Origin: a virus | Direction: 5' to 3' (one strand) | Length of the DNA: 39,138 bases | Virus record (IMG/VR): IMGVR_UViG_3300045051_000815 | Location: 1-39,138 of that record | Shown: piece by piece, positions 13,368 to 20,241 of the stretch | Layout of the letters: the number at the start of each line of letters is the position of its first letter | Numbering within the stretch: position 1 is the stretch's first letter | Translations under genes and position numbers: made by a program | Notes under the pieces: model-generated | Databases searched by the model: none | What the model saw: only the letters and a program-made list of their open reading frames with translations | What the model was told of the DNA's origin: nothing

Positions 13368-14684
13368 TTATCGCATCTCGCGCGCGTAGGCCCTTGGCTC
13401 GAGCACGTCCCGCTGCAGGTAACGCATATGGAATGCGTCGGCGATGTCGAGCCGCGATTGCAGAGGGCTCCCTGGAAACTCGCGCTTGCGTTCGTACAGG
13501 TTGGTCTTGTGGTAGACGTGCGCGCCCACGGCGCGCGCCTGGTGCTCCAGGTCGGCCACCCACTCGAGCGGCGGGTGCCACGCCGGCGTCTCATTCGAAG
13601 GCGATGCCCCGCCGATGACCAGCCAGTTGAACAGGTTGAGTTGCTCGAATTGCAATGGCTCAAGTAAGGGTTCCAGACTCAACCACTTCACTTTGGCCTT
13701 CACCTGTGTGAAAGCCTTTTCCGCGACTTTGACGCGCGCCTGAGCGTCCACTGTGGTGCCAACCCAGGCGTTGTCGGGGAACTCGAACTCGGCGAGTCGC
13801 TGAGGAAATTTCGTCAAAAAGAGGAAATTCCATTGCGGGTTGGCATTGACGCTCCCGAGCACGGCGTCAATCCACTCACGTGGCACCCACTTACCAAACA
13901 GGTCGGCCATCGAACAGGTGAAGACGTTTCCGTAACCGATGTCACTGGCAGCCGCCGGCGGCACGGACGTATTGCGTGGCGCATCCAATCGTTCGGGAAT
14001 GAAGGTCGGCACGAAGCCCTGCGGGTAGAAGCGGTCCGCGATGTCGCGTGCGTAACAGTACGAACATCCGTGGAGACAGCCGGTTACCGGGTTCCAGGAC
14101 CAACGTGCCCACTCGATGCTATCGGTGGACTGACTGTTGAACTTCGTCTGCCCCCGCGGCCGCTCGACCACATGTTTGCGCTGGTCTGGCGTCAGTTGGC
14201 GCCAGACCGATAGCGTGATCAGGCCATCAGCCGGATTCGCGGGTGCCGGCTGATGAATCACAGGCTCGGCAGTGACGACGTCGGCGATGTGCGCTCGAGT
14301 AATGACGGGCGTGCCGTTGGCATCGCGCGGTGCCGTCTCGACGGCATGGCGCCACGTCTCGCGCAAGCGCTCTGGCTCATCGCGCAGTGGCGCCAGCTCG
14401 CGAACCTGCCATTCATTGGCAGGCAGCGGCAAGTCTCCGGCCGGAGACTCCTGCAGCACGGCAAGCGTTTGCGCTGCAGTAAGCACACGAAAGACGTGCG
14501 CCTTGCGCCAGCCTAACTCATGTTCGACGCAATTCTCGAGACTGGTGTAGCCGAGATCGCGCCAGCGCTCGTTGTCGTGGAAGTCACGCAGGTCGAGTGC
14601 GAACTGGACCCAGGAGCGTTTGATGCGGTCGAGTTGCTGCCGCGCGACGTCTGCGCGAGACTCAGGCACGAACAGATCGGTCAC
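13368..14684 (-). CDS. DUF5131 (Gp37/Gp68) radical-SAM-like three-Cys protein with N-terminal extension
   Basis: A 438-aa protein with two parts. Residues ~180-438 belong to the phage Gp37/Gp68 (DUF5131) family. CLHGCSYC (C203, C207, C210) is the CX3CX2C cluster ligand pattern of radical SAM enzymes, within WSWNPVTGC...YARDIADRF; other typical motifs are VFTCSMADLFGKW and KWLSLEPLLEPL. The first ~120 residues are an extra helical region with HTH character (LGYTSLENCVEHELGWRKAH), which could bind nucleic acid. Stop and start overlap with TcmP (ATGA) makes an obligate pair, as is typical of this family. The reaction is unknown; Fe-S chemistry on a nucleic acid or peptide is plausible. Confidence 0.88.
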   Translation of the reverse strand: MTDLFVPESRADVARQQLDRIKRSWVQFALDLRDFHDNERWRDLGYTSLENCVEHELGWRKAHVFRVLTAAQTLAVLQESPAGDLPLPANEWQVRELAPLRDEPERLRETWRHAVETAPRDANGTPVITRAHIADVVTAEPVIHQPAPANPADGLITLSVWRQLTPDQRKHVVERPRGQTKFNSQSTDSIEWARWSWNPVTGCLHGCSYCYARDIADRFYPQGFVPTFIPERLDAPRNTSVPPAAASDIGYGNVFTCSMADLFGKWVPREWIDAVLGSVNANPQWNFLFLTKFPQRLAEFEFPDNAWVGTTVDAQARVKVAEKAFTQVKAKVKWLSLEPLLEPLQFEQLNLFNWLVIGGASPSNETPAWHPPLEWVADLEHQARAVGAHVYHKTNLYERKREFPGSPLQSRLDIADAFHMRYLQRDVLEPRAYAREMR

Positions 14685-15538
14685 CGGTCATCTCCAAACA
14701 GACCGTCCTTGAAGTCACGGTCGCGAAGCTCAGCTTTCGTCCAATTCAGCTCGTCGAGCACCTGTAGGCCTTCGGGTGTGCGCGTGTCGAAAAAGTCGAG
14801 ATTGTTCGCTCGTCCGCGAGCTTTGCGCCAAACTGGGAACTTGTCGTCGTTGGTCAGGATGAACCAACTCCATTGGGATGGACCCGACGGCTTGCGCACA
14901 ATGCAGTAGCGTTTGTCGATCGCTTGTAGACGTTCAATCAGCGTGCGACGATCGGTGTGGCGATCGCCGGGCAGCATCCGTGGTCGTTTGATCGACGTGG
15001 CTGAGACATAGATGATCAAGTCATAACGCTTGAGGTGCGGGCACCTGGCCAGGTCGGCGATGAAGTCCAGGTCGACCTGCTCGGTCGGATCGTAGACGAA
15101 CGCGCCGAGCGTTCCTGGCAACACTTGCGGATCGCTGAATGAAGCAAGGTAGCCGAACGAATCCGTGGCGTGTACGGCAAAGTCCTGTTGACCACGCACC
15201 GGCTGACCATATCGCGTGCGCAAGGTCTCGCGTAGTTGCTTGGCCCGCGTCGCGTGGCGCTCGAAGAACGCCGCCGCGAATGGGATCCCTGTACGCTGCG
15301 CACGCTCGCGGAGACGCTCCATGGAGTGGAGGGGAGTGCCCTGCAACTGAGTCCCGTCGACTAGCGTGTCGTAACCGCTGCCCGCGGTCAGATCGATCCA
15401 GATGTAGGGTCGTCGCCAATTGGGGAATCGATCAAGCGCGCCGAATGCGCGCTTCATGACGATGTCGACGATGCCCTCGAAGTCCTGAAATTTCTCAGCG
15501 GACTGGGGCCCGAGGCCCATGCCGTCGTCGTTTGGCAT
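14681..15538 (-). CDS. tcmP: TcmP-like three-Cys-motif partner protein
   Basis: A 285-aa protein resembling TcmP, the family named for lying beside three-Cys-motif (DUF5131) genes. IDLTAGSG at residues 48-55 has the form of the SAM-binding loop of Rossmann methyltransferases, followed by QGTPLHSMERL and by FAAAFFERHATRAKQL, where E93 sits in the usual acidic position. The later VYDPTEQVDLDFIADL resembles the strand-4 region. It may supply or use SAM together with its partner. ATG at 15538 overlaps the XRE stop by one base. Substrate and role are not known. Confidence 0.8.
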   Translation of the reverse strand: MPNDDGMGLGPQSAEKFQDFEGIVDIVMKRAFGALDRFPNWRRPYIWIDLTAGSGYDTLVDGTQLQGTPLHSMERLRERAQRTGIPFAAAFFERHATRAKQLRETLRTRYGQPVRGQQDFAVHATDSFGYLASFSDPQVLPGTLGAFVYDPTEQVDLDFIADLARCPHLKRYDLIIYVSATSIKRPRMLPGDRHTDRRTLIERLQAIDKRYCIVRKPSGPSQWSWFILTNDDKFPVWRKARGRANNLDFFDTRTPEGLQVLDELNWTKAELRDRDFKDGLFGDDR

Positions 15539-15807
15539 CAGTTCGACTCGCCGACCAGGTCTGCTGGCTTGACCTTCAACGCCCTGGCGAGCTTCTGGAC
15601 GGTCGTCGGGTAAGCGGGACGGGTACCCGTCTCGAGCTGCTGGACGGTGTGGCGTGAGAGTCCTGCCGCCGCGGCAAGCTGGGCTTGCGTCATGACCGCC
15701 CGTTCGCGCAACTGGCGCAGGTTTCGGATGGCGAGCGCCATGCGTTGAAGGATACGTCTCTGACGCATAGGCAGTACGGCAAGGCTGCGTCTATCGGATA
15801 AAGTCAT
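15538..15807 (-). CDS. XRE-family regulator of the TcmP-DUF5131 operon
   Basis: An 89-aa helix-turn-helix protein: MTQAQLAAAAGLSRHTVQQL is the HTH and KLARALKVKPADLVG closes the fold. ATG at 15807 is preferred because AGGA lies 6 nt upstream; a shorter start at 15741 (67 aa) has no ribosome site. It is the first gene of the three-gene minus-strand operon and diverges from the SWIM operon across a 61-bp gap, so it probably represses one or both. Confidence 0.85.
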   Translation of the reverse strand: MTLSDRRSLAVLPMRQRRILQRMALAIRNLRQLRERAVMTQAQLAAAAGLSRHTVQQLETGTRPAYPTTVQKLARALKVKPADLVGESN

Positions 15808-15830
15808 GCTACATCCTAGCATGTTCTTTG

Positions 15831-15868
15831 TTGTTTCTATGATAGTTGTTGTGTATAGTGTGGGCACA
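15831..15868 (+). promoter_or_regulatory. promoter of the plus-strand SWIM/PAPS operon, probably leaderless
   Basis: TTGTTT (15831-15836), a 17-bp spacer, and TATAGT (15854-15859) form a good sigma-70 type promoter in an AT-rich gap. The ATG of the SWIM gene begins 9 nt after the -10 element, so transcription would start within a few bases of the start codon, leaving no room for a Shine-Dalgarno. The opposite strand has a TATCAT -10 candidate for the XRE operon in the same gap. Confidence 0.7.
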
Positions 15869-16111
15869 ATGAACGTCACGCTCTCGACCGACAACCCGCG
15901 CAGCCTCAAAGCGCTGCAGCTCACCGCCGGCGCCGAGGACTGGCTCGCCCTGCCTGGTGGTGGCTTCGGCATACCGAGTCAGCGCAACGATGGCGCCTTC
16001 TACGCGGCCGACTGCACCTCGTGCTCCTGCCCCGACTTCCAGTACCGCCGCGAGACCTGTAAACACCAGCTCGCGATCCGCCTGTACGCCGTCCTCAAGG
16101 CCGCCGCGTGA
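15869..16111 (+). CDS. SWIM zinc-finger protein 1
   Basis: An 80-aa protein ending in a SWIM zinc finger: C52 and C54 (SCSCPDF) with C64 and H66 (TCKHQLAI), the CxCx(n)CxH pattern. SWIM fingers bind nucleic acid or proteins and occur in recombination mediators and transposon-related proteins. ATG 15869 starts the domain-bearing frame; an open extension to 15806 runs through the promoter. It is the first gene of an 11-gene plus-strand operon and overlaps the next gene by GTGA. Confidence 0.82.
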   Translation: MNVTLSTDNPRSLKALQLTAGAEDWLALPGGGFGIPSQRNDGAFYAADCTSCSCPDFQYRRETCKHQLAIRLYAVLKAAA

Positions 16112-16293
16112 CGAACCAGACGGACGCCACGGTTCTGGTCTGGGGCTGCGGCCACGCGGCGCCGGTGGTCCTGGCGATCGACGCCGTCAAGGCTGCTGAG
16201 CAGATCGCCGCCTACACCCAGATCGACTGCACACCCTGCGCGAAGGCCAGGAAGCATCCGACGCGCGGCATCACCTGGGCGGACGTCCGATGA
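16108..16293 (+). CDS. small Cys-motif protein
   Basis: A 61-aa protein beginning at a GTG that overlaps the SWIM stop (GTGA). WGCGHAAP and DCTPCAKARKH give a possible four-ligand zinc site. It also overlaps the following gene (ATGA). Unknown function; one of several metal-binding miniproteins in this operon. Confidence 0.7.
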   Translation: MTNQTDATVLVWGCGHAAPVVLAIDAVKAAEQIAAYTQIDCTPCAKARKHPTRGITWADVR

Positions 16294-16652
16294 TCACGCT
16301 GCGCCCCATCGTCAAAGCGCACGCGAGCACGCTGCGCCAGGACGGTACCGGGCGCGTCCTGCGGCGCGAGTGCTGGGAGGCCACCACCGTCGACGGCGAG
16401 TGGGCCTTCGAACGGGTCGAGGAGCCGGGCACGCCGTGGATCGTGGTCCACTCCCCGCGCACGCCCCAGGCCGAGACGGCGAGCTGCTTGTTCGGCACGC
16501 TGAAGGCGGCGCGCGCGGCGGTCGAGCGAGGCATCGAGGCCTGGTTGCCGTCGGTTCAGCTCGCGGCCCACGCGCGTGGCGAGCACGATGCACTCGAGAG
16601 CGCGTACGGGTGCCGAGCCTGCGACGAGCAGCGGTGGGGCGCCCGCCGCTAA
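16290..16652 (+). CDS. hypothetical protein with C-terminal Cys pair
   Basis: A 120-aa protein. The N-terminal half alternates strands and turns (TLRQDGTGRVLRRECWEATT, then WAFERVEEPGTPWIVVHS), the middle is an Ala-rich helix, and the end holds YGCRACDEQRWG. It overlaps both neighbours (ATGA upstream, TAATG downstream). No family recognised. Confidence 0.68.
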   Translation: MITLRPIVKAHASTLRQDGTGRVLRRECWEATTVDGEWAFERVEEPGTPWIVVHSPRTPQAETASCLFGTLKAARAAVERGIEAWLPSVQLAAHARGEHDALESAYGCRACDEQRWGARR

Positions 16653-16915
16653 TGGCCGTCTACGTCAGCCCCAACGACCCGCGCGGTCCGGCCGCGATCG
16701 CGCTGGTCGTCGCGGACCAGTGGAAGCGCCACTTCGACACCGCGACCCGCCGCGTGTGCTTCGACATCCCCTCGAGCCGCCCCGGGCGCAACTACCGCAC
16801 CACCGCCGACGGCTGCACCTGCAGCGACCTGAAGTACCGCCCCTGGACCGTCTGCAAGCACATGCTGGCGGTCCGCCTGCAGCTCGAACTCGACACACAG
16901 GAGGCCGCGTTCTAA
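16652..16915 (+). CDS. SWIM zinc-finger protein 2
   Basis: An 87-aa protein with a second SWIM finger: C55 and C57 (GCTCSDL) with C68 and H70 (VCKHMLAV). The preceding part (QWKRHFDTATRRVCFDIPSS) differs from SWIM protein 1, but overall layout and length are alike, so the two look like diverged duplicates with two other genes between them. ATG overlaps the upstream stop (TAATG), as does its stop with the next start. Confidence 0.82.
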   Translation: MAVYVSPNDPRGPAAIALVVADQWKRHFDTATRRVCFDIPSSRPGRNYRTTADGCTCSDLKYRPWTVCKHMLAVRLQLELDTQEAAF

Positions 16916-17067
16916 TGACCCGCTACGAACTCGAAAAAGAGATCCTGCCCGAGATCCGCCGCGACATCGTGCTGATCAACGACGAGCAGACCCGTACCGC
17001 GCTCTTCAGCCTGCTAGGCCTGGTCCACGACCTGGCCGAGGAGCTCGAGCGGAGTAAGCGCGCGTGA
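16915..17067 (+). CDS. small helical protein
   Basis: A 50-aa acidic, almost fully helical protein (MTRYELEKEILPEIRRDIV, then LFSLLGLVHDLAEELE). It starts on the SWIM2 stop (TAATG) and overlaps the next gene (GTGA). Possibly a dimerising accessory; unknown. Confidence 0.65.
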   Translation: MTRYELEKEILPEIRRDIVLINDEQTRTALFSLLGLVHDLAEELERSKRA

Positions 17068-17402
17068 CCCTCGAAGGCGCCATCGAGGCCCGCAACGAGC
17101 GCGGCCTCAAGCTCGACGGCGAGTGGCTCAACGTCTCGAAGTTCCGCCCCATTCCGATTCCCGATGTCGCCGCGGGCACGCCTGTCCGCGTCGAGGTCGA
17201 TGGCAAAGGCTTCCTCAAGTCGATCGAGCTACTCGAGGACGAGCTGCCCGCGGCGCCGTCCTCACGCGATGCCACCATCACTCGCCTCACCGTCCTCAAG
17301 GCCGCGGCACACTTTGCCGCCGGCCGCGACGAGGTCAAGTCCGCGGACGTGCTACGCATCGCCGAGAGCTGGCTATGCTGGATAGCTCAGGAGGATGCGT
17401 GA
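17064..17402 (+). CDS. hypothetical protein, beta-barrel-like N-terminus and helical C-terminus
   Basis: A 112-aa protein. Residues ~1-60 alternate short strands (GLKLDGEWLNVSKF, TPVRVEVDGKGFLKSIEL), suggesting a small OB- or SH3-like barrel. Residues ~70-110 form helices (RLTVLKAAAHFAAGRDEVKS, then VLRIAESWLCWI). The layout suits a single-strand-DNA-binding accessory protein, but no family is certain. GTG start overlaps the upstream stop (GTGA). Confidence 0.68.
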   Translation: MTLEGAIEARNERGLKLDGEWLNVSKFRPIPIPDVAAGTPVRVEVDGKGFLKSIELLEDELPAAPSSRDATITRLTVLKAAAHFAAGRDEVKSADVLRIAESWLCWIAQEDA

Positions 17403-17536
17403 TCCTGCTCGTATTTGCCGCGCTGGCGATCGTGTGGTACGTCATCCTCATCACCCTGATCGGCTGGCTCACCGGCGCGTGGCCATGCAAAGACTGCGCG
17501 CGCGAGAAGCTGCGCCGCCGGGGTTGGATCACCTAA
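17399..17536 (+). CDS. small single-pass membrane protein
   Basis: A 45-aa protein: one hydrophobic segment (VILLVFAALAIVWYVILITL, continuing to GWLTG) followed by a short basic tail with CKDC. GTG 17399 has a perfect AGGAGG 4 nt upstream, the strongest ribosome site in this operon, and overlaps the previous stop (GTGA). It lies below common length cut-offs. Topology is probably N-out, C-in with the Cys pair in the cytoplasm. Confidence 0.7.
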   Translation: MILLVFAALAIVWYVILITLIGWLTGAWPCKDCAREKLRRRGWIT

Positions 17537-17736
17537 TGGGGCTTAGAGCTACCAAACTCGAACCACTCAAGTGCGACTGGTGCGAGTACGAAGCTGTCTA
17601 CTCGATCAATTGGGAGTGCGGACACGCCTCGGCAATGTGCGTCTTGTGCTTCGAGCCGAGCGACGCACGCGACTGGACTATGGACATCATGGAGTGGGAC
17701 GCCGAGCCGGCGATATGCCCGGACTGCGCGGGGTAA
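17536..17736 (+). CDS. small zinc-ribbon-like protein
   Basis: A 66-aa protein rich in Cys: CDWCEYEA, ECGH, CVLCFEP and CPDC give seven Cys and one His, enough for two zinc sites. ATG overlaps the upstream stop (TAATG). It resembles conserved phage zinc-finger miniproteins in composition only. Confidence 0.7.
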   Translation: MGLRATKLEPLKCDWCEYEAVYSINWECGHASAMCVLCFEPSDARDWTMDIMEWDAEPAICPDCAG

Positions 17737-17738
17737 CC

Positions 17739-17987
17739 ATGCCGACCTCGTCTAGAACGGACAACTACGCACGCGGCGTGTGGAATGGAGCAGAAGCCAT
17801 GCGCCAGCTTGCCGAGTGGTGGTTTGACAATCGCGACCGATGGGCAGATAGCGATCGCCCGCGAGATCGGCACCCCCTCTGGCTGCTCCGCGCCTATGAA
17901 CAGGAGATTCAGCGCTGGGAACGCGAGCGTCTGGCCGATGAGGGCGTACCCCCTCCCGATTGGATGGCGTTCAAAGATGCTTGGTAG
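17739..17987 (+). CDS. hypothetical Trp-rich helical protein
   Basis: An 82-aa charged protein with long helices (GAEAMRQLAEWWFDNRDRW, then LLRAYEQEIQRWERERLADE) and many Trp and Arg residues. It starts 2 nt after the previous stop and ends 8 nt before the PAPS-reductase-like gene. No family recognised. Confidence 0.65.
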   Translation: MPTSSRTDNYARGVWNGAEAMRQLAEWWFDNRDRWADSDRPRDRHPLWLLRAYEQEIQRWERERLADEGVPPPDWMAFKDAW

Positions 17988-17995
17988 ACATATAG

Positions 17996-18787
17996 ATGGT
18001 TAGGTCTGATAAACCGCTGGGCGTGATCGAGCGAGCAGTGCTCGAGTATGGGCCGGCGTGCGTCCTCGGTTTGTTCAGCGGCGGCCACGACTCGGTGACC
18101 TCGACGCACATCGCCGCGCAGCATCCAGCTTTCAGGGGCGTGCTGCACGTCAACACGGGCATCGGCATCGAGGAGACACGCGAATACGTGCGTCAGATCT
18201 GCCGGGACCAGGGCTGGCCACTGATCGAGGAGCATGCGCCCAAAGGGTGGTACGAGCAGAACTGCCTCGCGAAGGGCATGCCCGGCGGTCCGATTCAGCA
18301 TGGCCTCATGTACCAGCGACTCAAGGATGACCAGGTGCGCCGTGTCGTCCGACGCTACCAGCGCCGGCGCGGGGATACGGTCGGGCTTGTGACCGGGGTG
18401 CGACTACACGAGTCGGAGCGACGCATGCGGGTCCATCCCGAGCCAGTCCGTCGCGAGCGTGGGCAACTCTGGATCAATCCCATCCTCGACTGGACGGCGT
18501 CTGACGTGGGCACGTATATGGCTCACGTCGGGCTGCCGCGGAACCCGGTTGTCGACAAGTTGCACCGCTCCGGCGAATGTCTGTGCGGTGCCCTGGCTGA
18601 CCCGCAGGAACTCGACTGGATTGCCTACTGGTATCCCGCGGTGGCTGGGCGGATCCGGCTGCTCGAACTGGAATGCTTCAAGCGGCAACTGCCCTACCGT
18701 TGGGGCACGAAGCCATCGCAGACGTTCGACGCGAACCAGCCCATGCTGCCCTTGTGTGCCGACTGCCCGACTCGGTGGGCGGCTTGA
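17996..18787 (+). CDS. PAPS-reductase-like PP-loop protein
   Basis: A 263-aa member of the PP-loop ATPase superfamily, PAPS reductase/CysH-like. SGGHDS at 28-33 is the ATP-pyrophosphatase loop, and GVRLHESERR at 134-143 is the second signature. Cysteines C195/C197 and C254/C257 could hold an Fe-S cluster or zinc, as in DndC-type and thiolation enzymes. Phage members are frequent and mostly uncharacterised; adenylation or sulfur transfer onto nucleic acid is more likely than sulfate assimilation here, since no other assimilation gene is present. ATG 17996 is the natural start. Confidence 0.87.
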   Translation: MVRSDKPLGVIERAVLEYGPACVLGLFSGGHDSVTSTHIAAQHPAFRGVLHVNTGIGIEETREYVRQICRDQGWPLIEEHAPKGWYEQNCLAKGMPGGPIQHGLMYQRLKDDQVRRVVRRYQRRRGDTVGLVTGVRLHESERRMRVHPEPVRRERGQLWINPILDWTASDVGTYMAHVGLPRNPVVDKLHRSGECLCGALADPQELDWIAYWYPAVAGRIRLLELECFKRQLPYRWGTKPSQTFDANQPMLPLCADCPTRWAA

Positions 18788-18804
18788 TAGAGCTAAGTGC
18801 CGAT

Positions 18805-19152
18805 ATGTCTGACAAACAGTACCTGCACTGGTCACAGGCGGGAGGCCCAAACGAGTGCGAGCATGGTTACGCCGAAGGTATCCCGTGCCCTAACTGCGAT
18901 GCCAACCCGCGCATAGTCGAACTCCGTGCTGAGATCGAGCGGCGCAAGCAAGCGTTCAACGACATGTTTGAGGATTGCACGAAGGCAAACGCTGCCCTGC
19001 GCGCCGAGAACGAGCGACTGCAACAAGAGGTTGAGCGGCTCCTCATCGACAATGCCGAGTTGAGCGACGAGTGTGACCAGTGGGAGCGCAAGCAGGAGCA
19101 GTCCTGGCAGGAAATTGCTGATCTGCGGGACGCGCTTGCTAGAGCGAACTAG
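18805..19152 (+). CDS. coiled-coil protein with N-terminal Cys motif
   Basis: A 115-aa protein: CEHGYAEGIPCPNC near the N-terminus is a likely zinc site, followed by ~75 residues of continuous heptad-like coiled coil (RAENERLQQEVERLLIDNAE). It is the last gene of the plus-strand operon; its TAG overlaps the opposite-strand TAG of the membrane-protein gene (CTAG). Function unknown; the shape suggests a dimeric adaptor. Confidence 0.72.
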   Translation: MSDKQYLHWSQAGGPNECEHGYAEGIPCPNCDANPRIVELRAEIERRKQAFNDMFEDCTKANAALRAENERLQQEVERLLIDNAELSDECDQWERKQEQSWQEIADLRDALARAN

Positions 19153-19382
19153 TGACGCCGGCCACCTAGGAACGGTTCCCTGACCACGCCGAACCACGCG
19201 CCCAGGACGATGCCCGCGACCAGGGCGATGCCAGCGCCGTACTCGGGGTGCGTCAGCAGCAGCCACAGCGCGACGAACAGCGTGCCCACCGACAGCGCGA
19301 ACTGACACAGCAGACGCGTGATCGTGACCGACGCGGCCTCGTGCCAGTCGTCAGCACGCGGCGACTCCGGCGGGTCGGTCAT
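19149..19382 (-). CDS. small membrane protein in the lysis candidate module
   Basis: A 77-aa protein with two probable membrane helices (LLCQFALSVGTLFVALWLLL and GAGIALVAGIVLGAWFGVV) and a short polar loop. This is the last gene of the long minus-strand run. With the 53-aa membrane protein and the cysteine-peptidase-like protein just upstream it fits a holin/antiholin position. ATG 19382 is separated from the upstream stop by 5 nt. Confidence 0.65.
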   Translation of the reverse strand: MTDPPESPRADDWHEAASVTITRLLCQFALSVGTLFVALWLLLTHPEYGAGIALVAGIVLGAWFGVVREPFLGGRRH

Positions 19383-19387
19383 TCAGG

Positions 19388-19549
19388 CTAGGTCAGACGG
19401 GCTACTGCCAAGGCCGCGAACAGGCCAAACACCACCGTCTGACTCAGCGGGATCACCCCGATCAGGCCCAGGATCGCCAGCAGTAGGACCACAATTGCGA
19501 TGATGGCCCCCACCGTCCAGGGGTAGGTTCCAACAGTGAAAGTAGGCAT
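19388..19549 (-). CDS. 53-aa two-helix membrane protein, holin candidate
   Basis: A small gene that length filters would miss. The protein starts MPTFTVGTYPWTVGAIIA, has two hydrophobic segments (IIAIVVLLLAILGLIGVI and TVVFGLFAALAVA) and ends ARLT. ATG 19549 is preceded by GGGGGAG and lies 10 nt past the stop of the cysteine-peptidase-like gene. Length and two helices with a tight turn suit a class II holin. The alternative is a non-lytic virion or membrane accessory. Confidence 0.68.
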   Translation of the reverse strand: MPTFTVGTYPWTVGAIIAIVVLLLAILGLIGVIPLSQTVVFGLFAALAVARLT

Positions 19550-19559
19550 CAGCTCCCCC

Positions 19560-20069
19560 TCAGTGCACGAGATAGACCATCTGCCAGCCTGGCAGCGCTG
19601 CCCACTGCTCGGCGTCTATCGTCTCCCAAATGTTCTTGTAGCCCTGCGCCGAGTTGGCGATCCACAGTCCGCCCCACTCGGCAGTGCCGCGGCCTCCGAC
19701 AAAGTGATACCAGCTCGTCGAATTGAGAATGTACGCCGTGGAGTTGGCCAGCTCGAGCGCACGCGGCCACGAGACCCACTCCTGGCGCGCTTCGACGCCG
19801 TAGGACTCGAGCACGCGCACGATGCACTGTGTGTCCTTGAGCCCGCTCCACTCGTCCACACAGCTCGGGTAGCCAAGTTCGTAGGCCACCTTCTCGCGGC
19901 TCGAGTACGGGTCGAGCCCGGTGGCGCGCAGCAGCCAGTCTGTCGCACAGATGCTGCAGGTCCACCCGTAGAGCTGCGGCGGCATGGGCAGCTCGCGGTT
20001 CTCCTGGTAGTGGTCCCACCACGTCTCTTCCGGTGCCGGGCTCAGCTCGTCACTGTCGAAAGGCGACAA
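19560..20069 (-). CDS. cysteine-peptidase-like (C39/papain-fold) protein, endolysin candidate
   Basis: A 169-aa protein counted from a TTG at 20069. GWTCSICATDWLLRA places C38/C41 at the head of a helix, as in papain-like and C39-like peptidases. Later SWYHFVGG (H122) and LWIANSA (N139) could complete a Cys-His-Asn triad. It is coded just before two small membrane proteins, so a cell-wall peptidase for lysis is attractive. The start is uncertain: no ATG with a ribosome site exists, ATG 19985 would give 142 aa, and ATG 20153 would overlap the upstream gene by 104 nt. Confidence 0.6.
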   Translation of the reverse strand: MSPFDSDELSPAPEETWWDHYQENRELPMPPQLYGWTCSICATDWLLRATGLDPYSSREKVAYELGYPSCVDEWSGLKDTQCIVRVLESYGVEARQEWVSWPRALELANSTAYILNSTSWYHFVGGRGTAEWGGLWIANSAQGYKNIWETIDAEQWAALPGWQMVYLVH

Positions 20070-20241
20070 CGCGTAAAGCGTTGTCTGCCTCCAGCCAGTA
20101 GTAGATATTGTCGCGGCCCATTGTCTGACTGATCTTTTGCCCCGGCGGATCATTGACGATGAACACTTCGTTGGAGCGCGCTTCGTCGCCGTGGTCTGCC
20201 ATCGCCTGCTGCACGCCTGGCCCGACGCTGTAGTCGGTCAT
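20050..20241 (-). CDS. small hypothetical protein
   Basis: A 63-aa protein (starts MTDYSVGPGVQQAMADHGDE) with a middle SNEVFIVNDPPGQKI and a strand-rich end IYYWLEADNALRVVAF. The pattern is that of a compact beta fold. AGG lies upstream of ATG 20241. It ends inside the N-terminal part of the cysteine-peptidase-like gene. I recall similar small proteins next to lysis or tail genes, but no function. Confidence 0.62.
   Translation of the reverse strand: MTDYSVGPGVQQAMADHGDEARSNEVFIVNDPPGQKISQTMGRDNIYYWLEADNALRVVAFRQ

Noticed and set aside
17996-18787. Sulfate-assimilation enzyme
   Set aside because: The PP-loop fits, but no other assimilation gene is present and the context is small phage proteins, so a metabolic role was not adopted.
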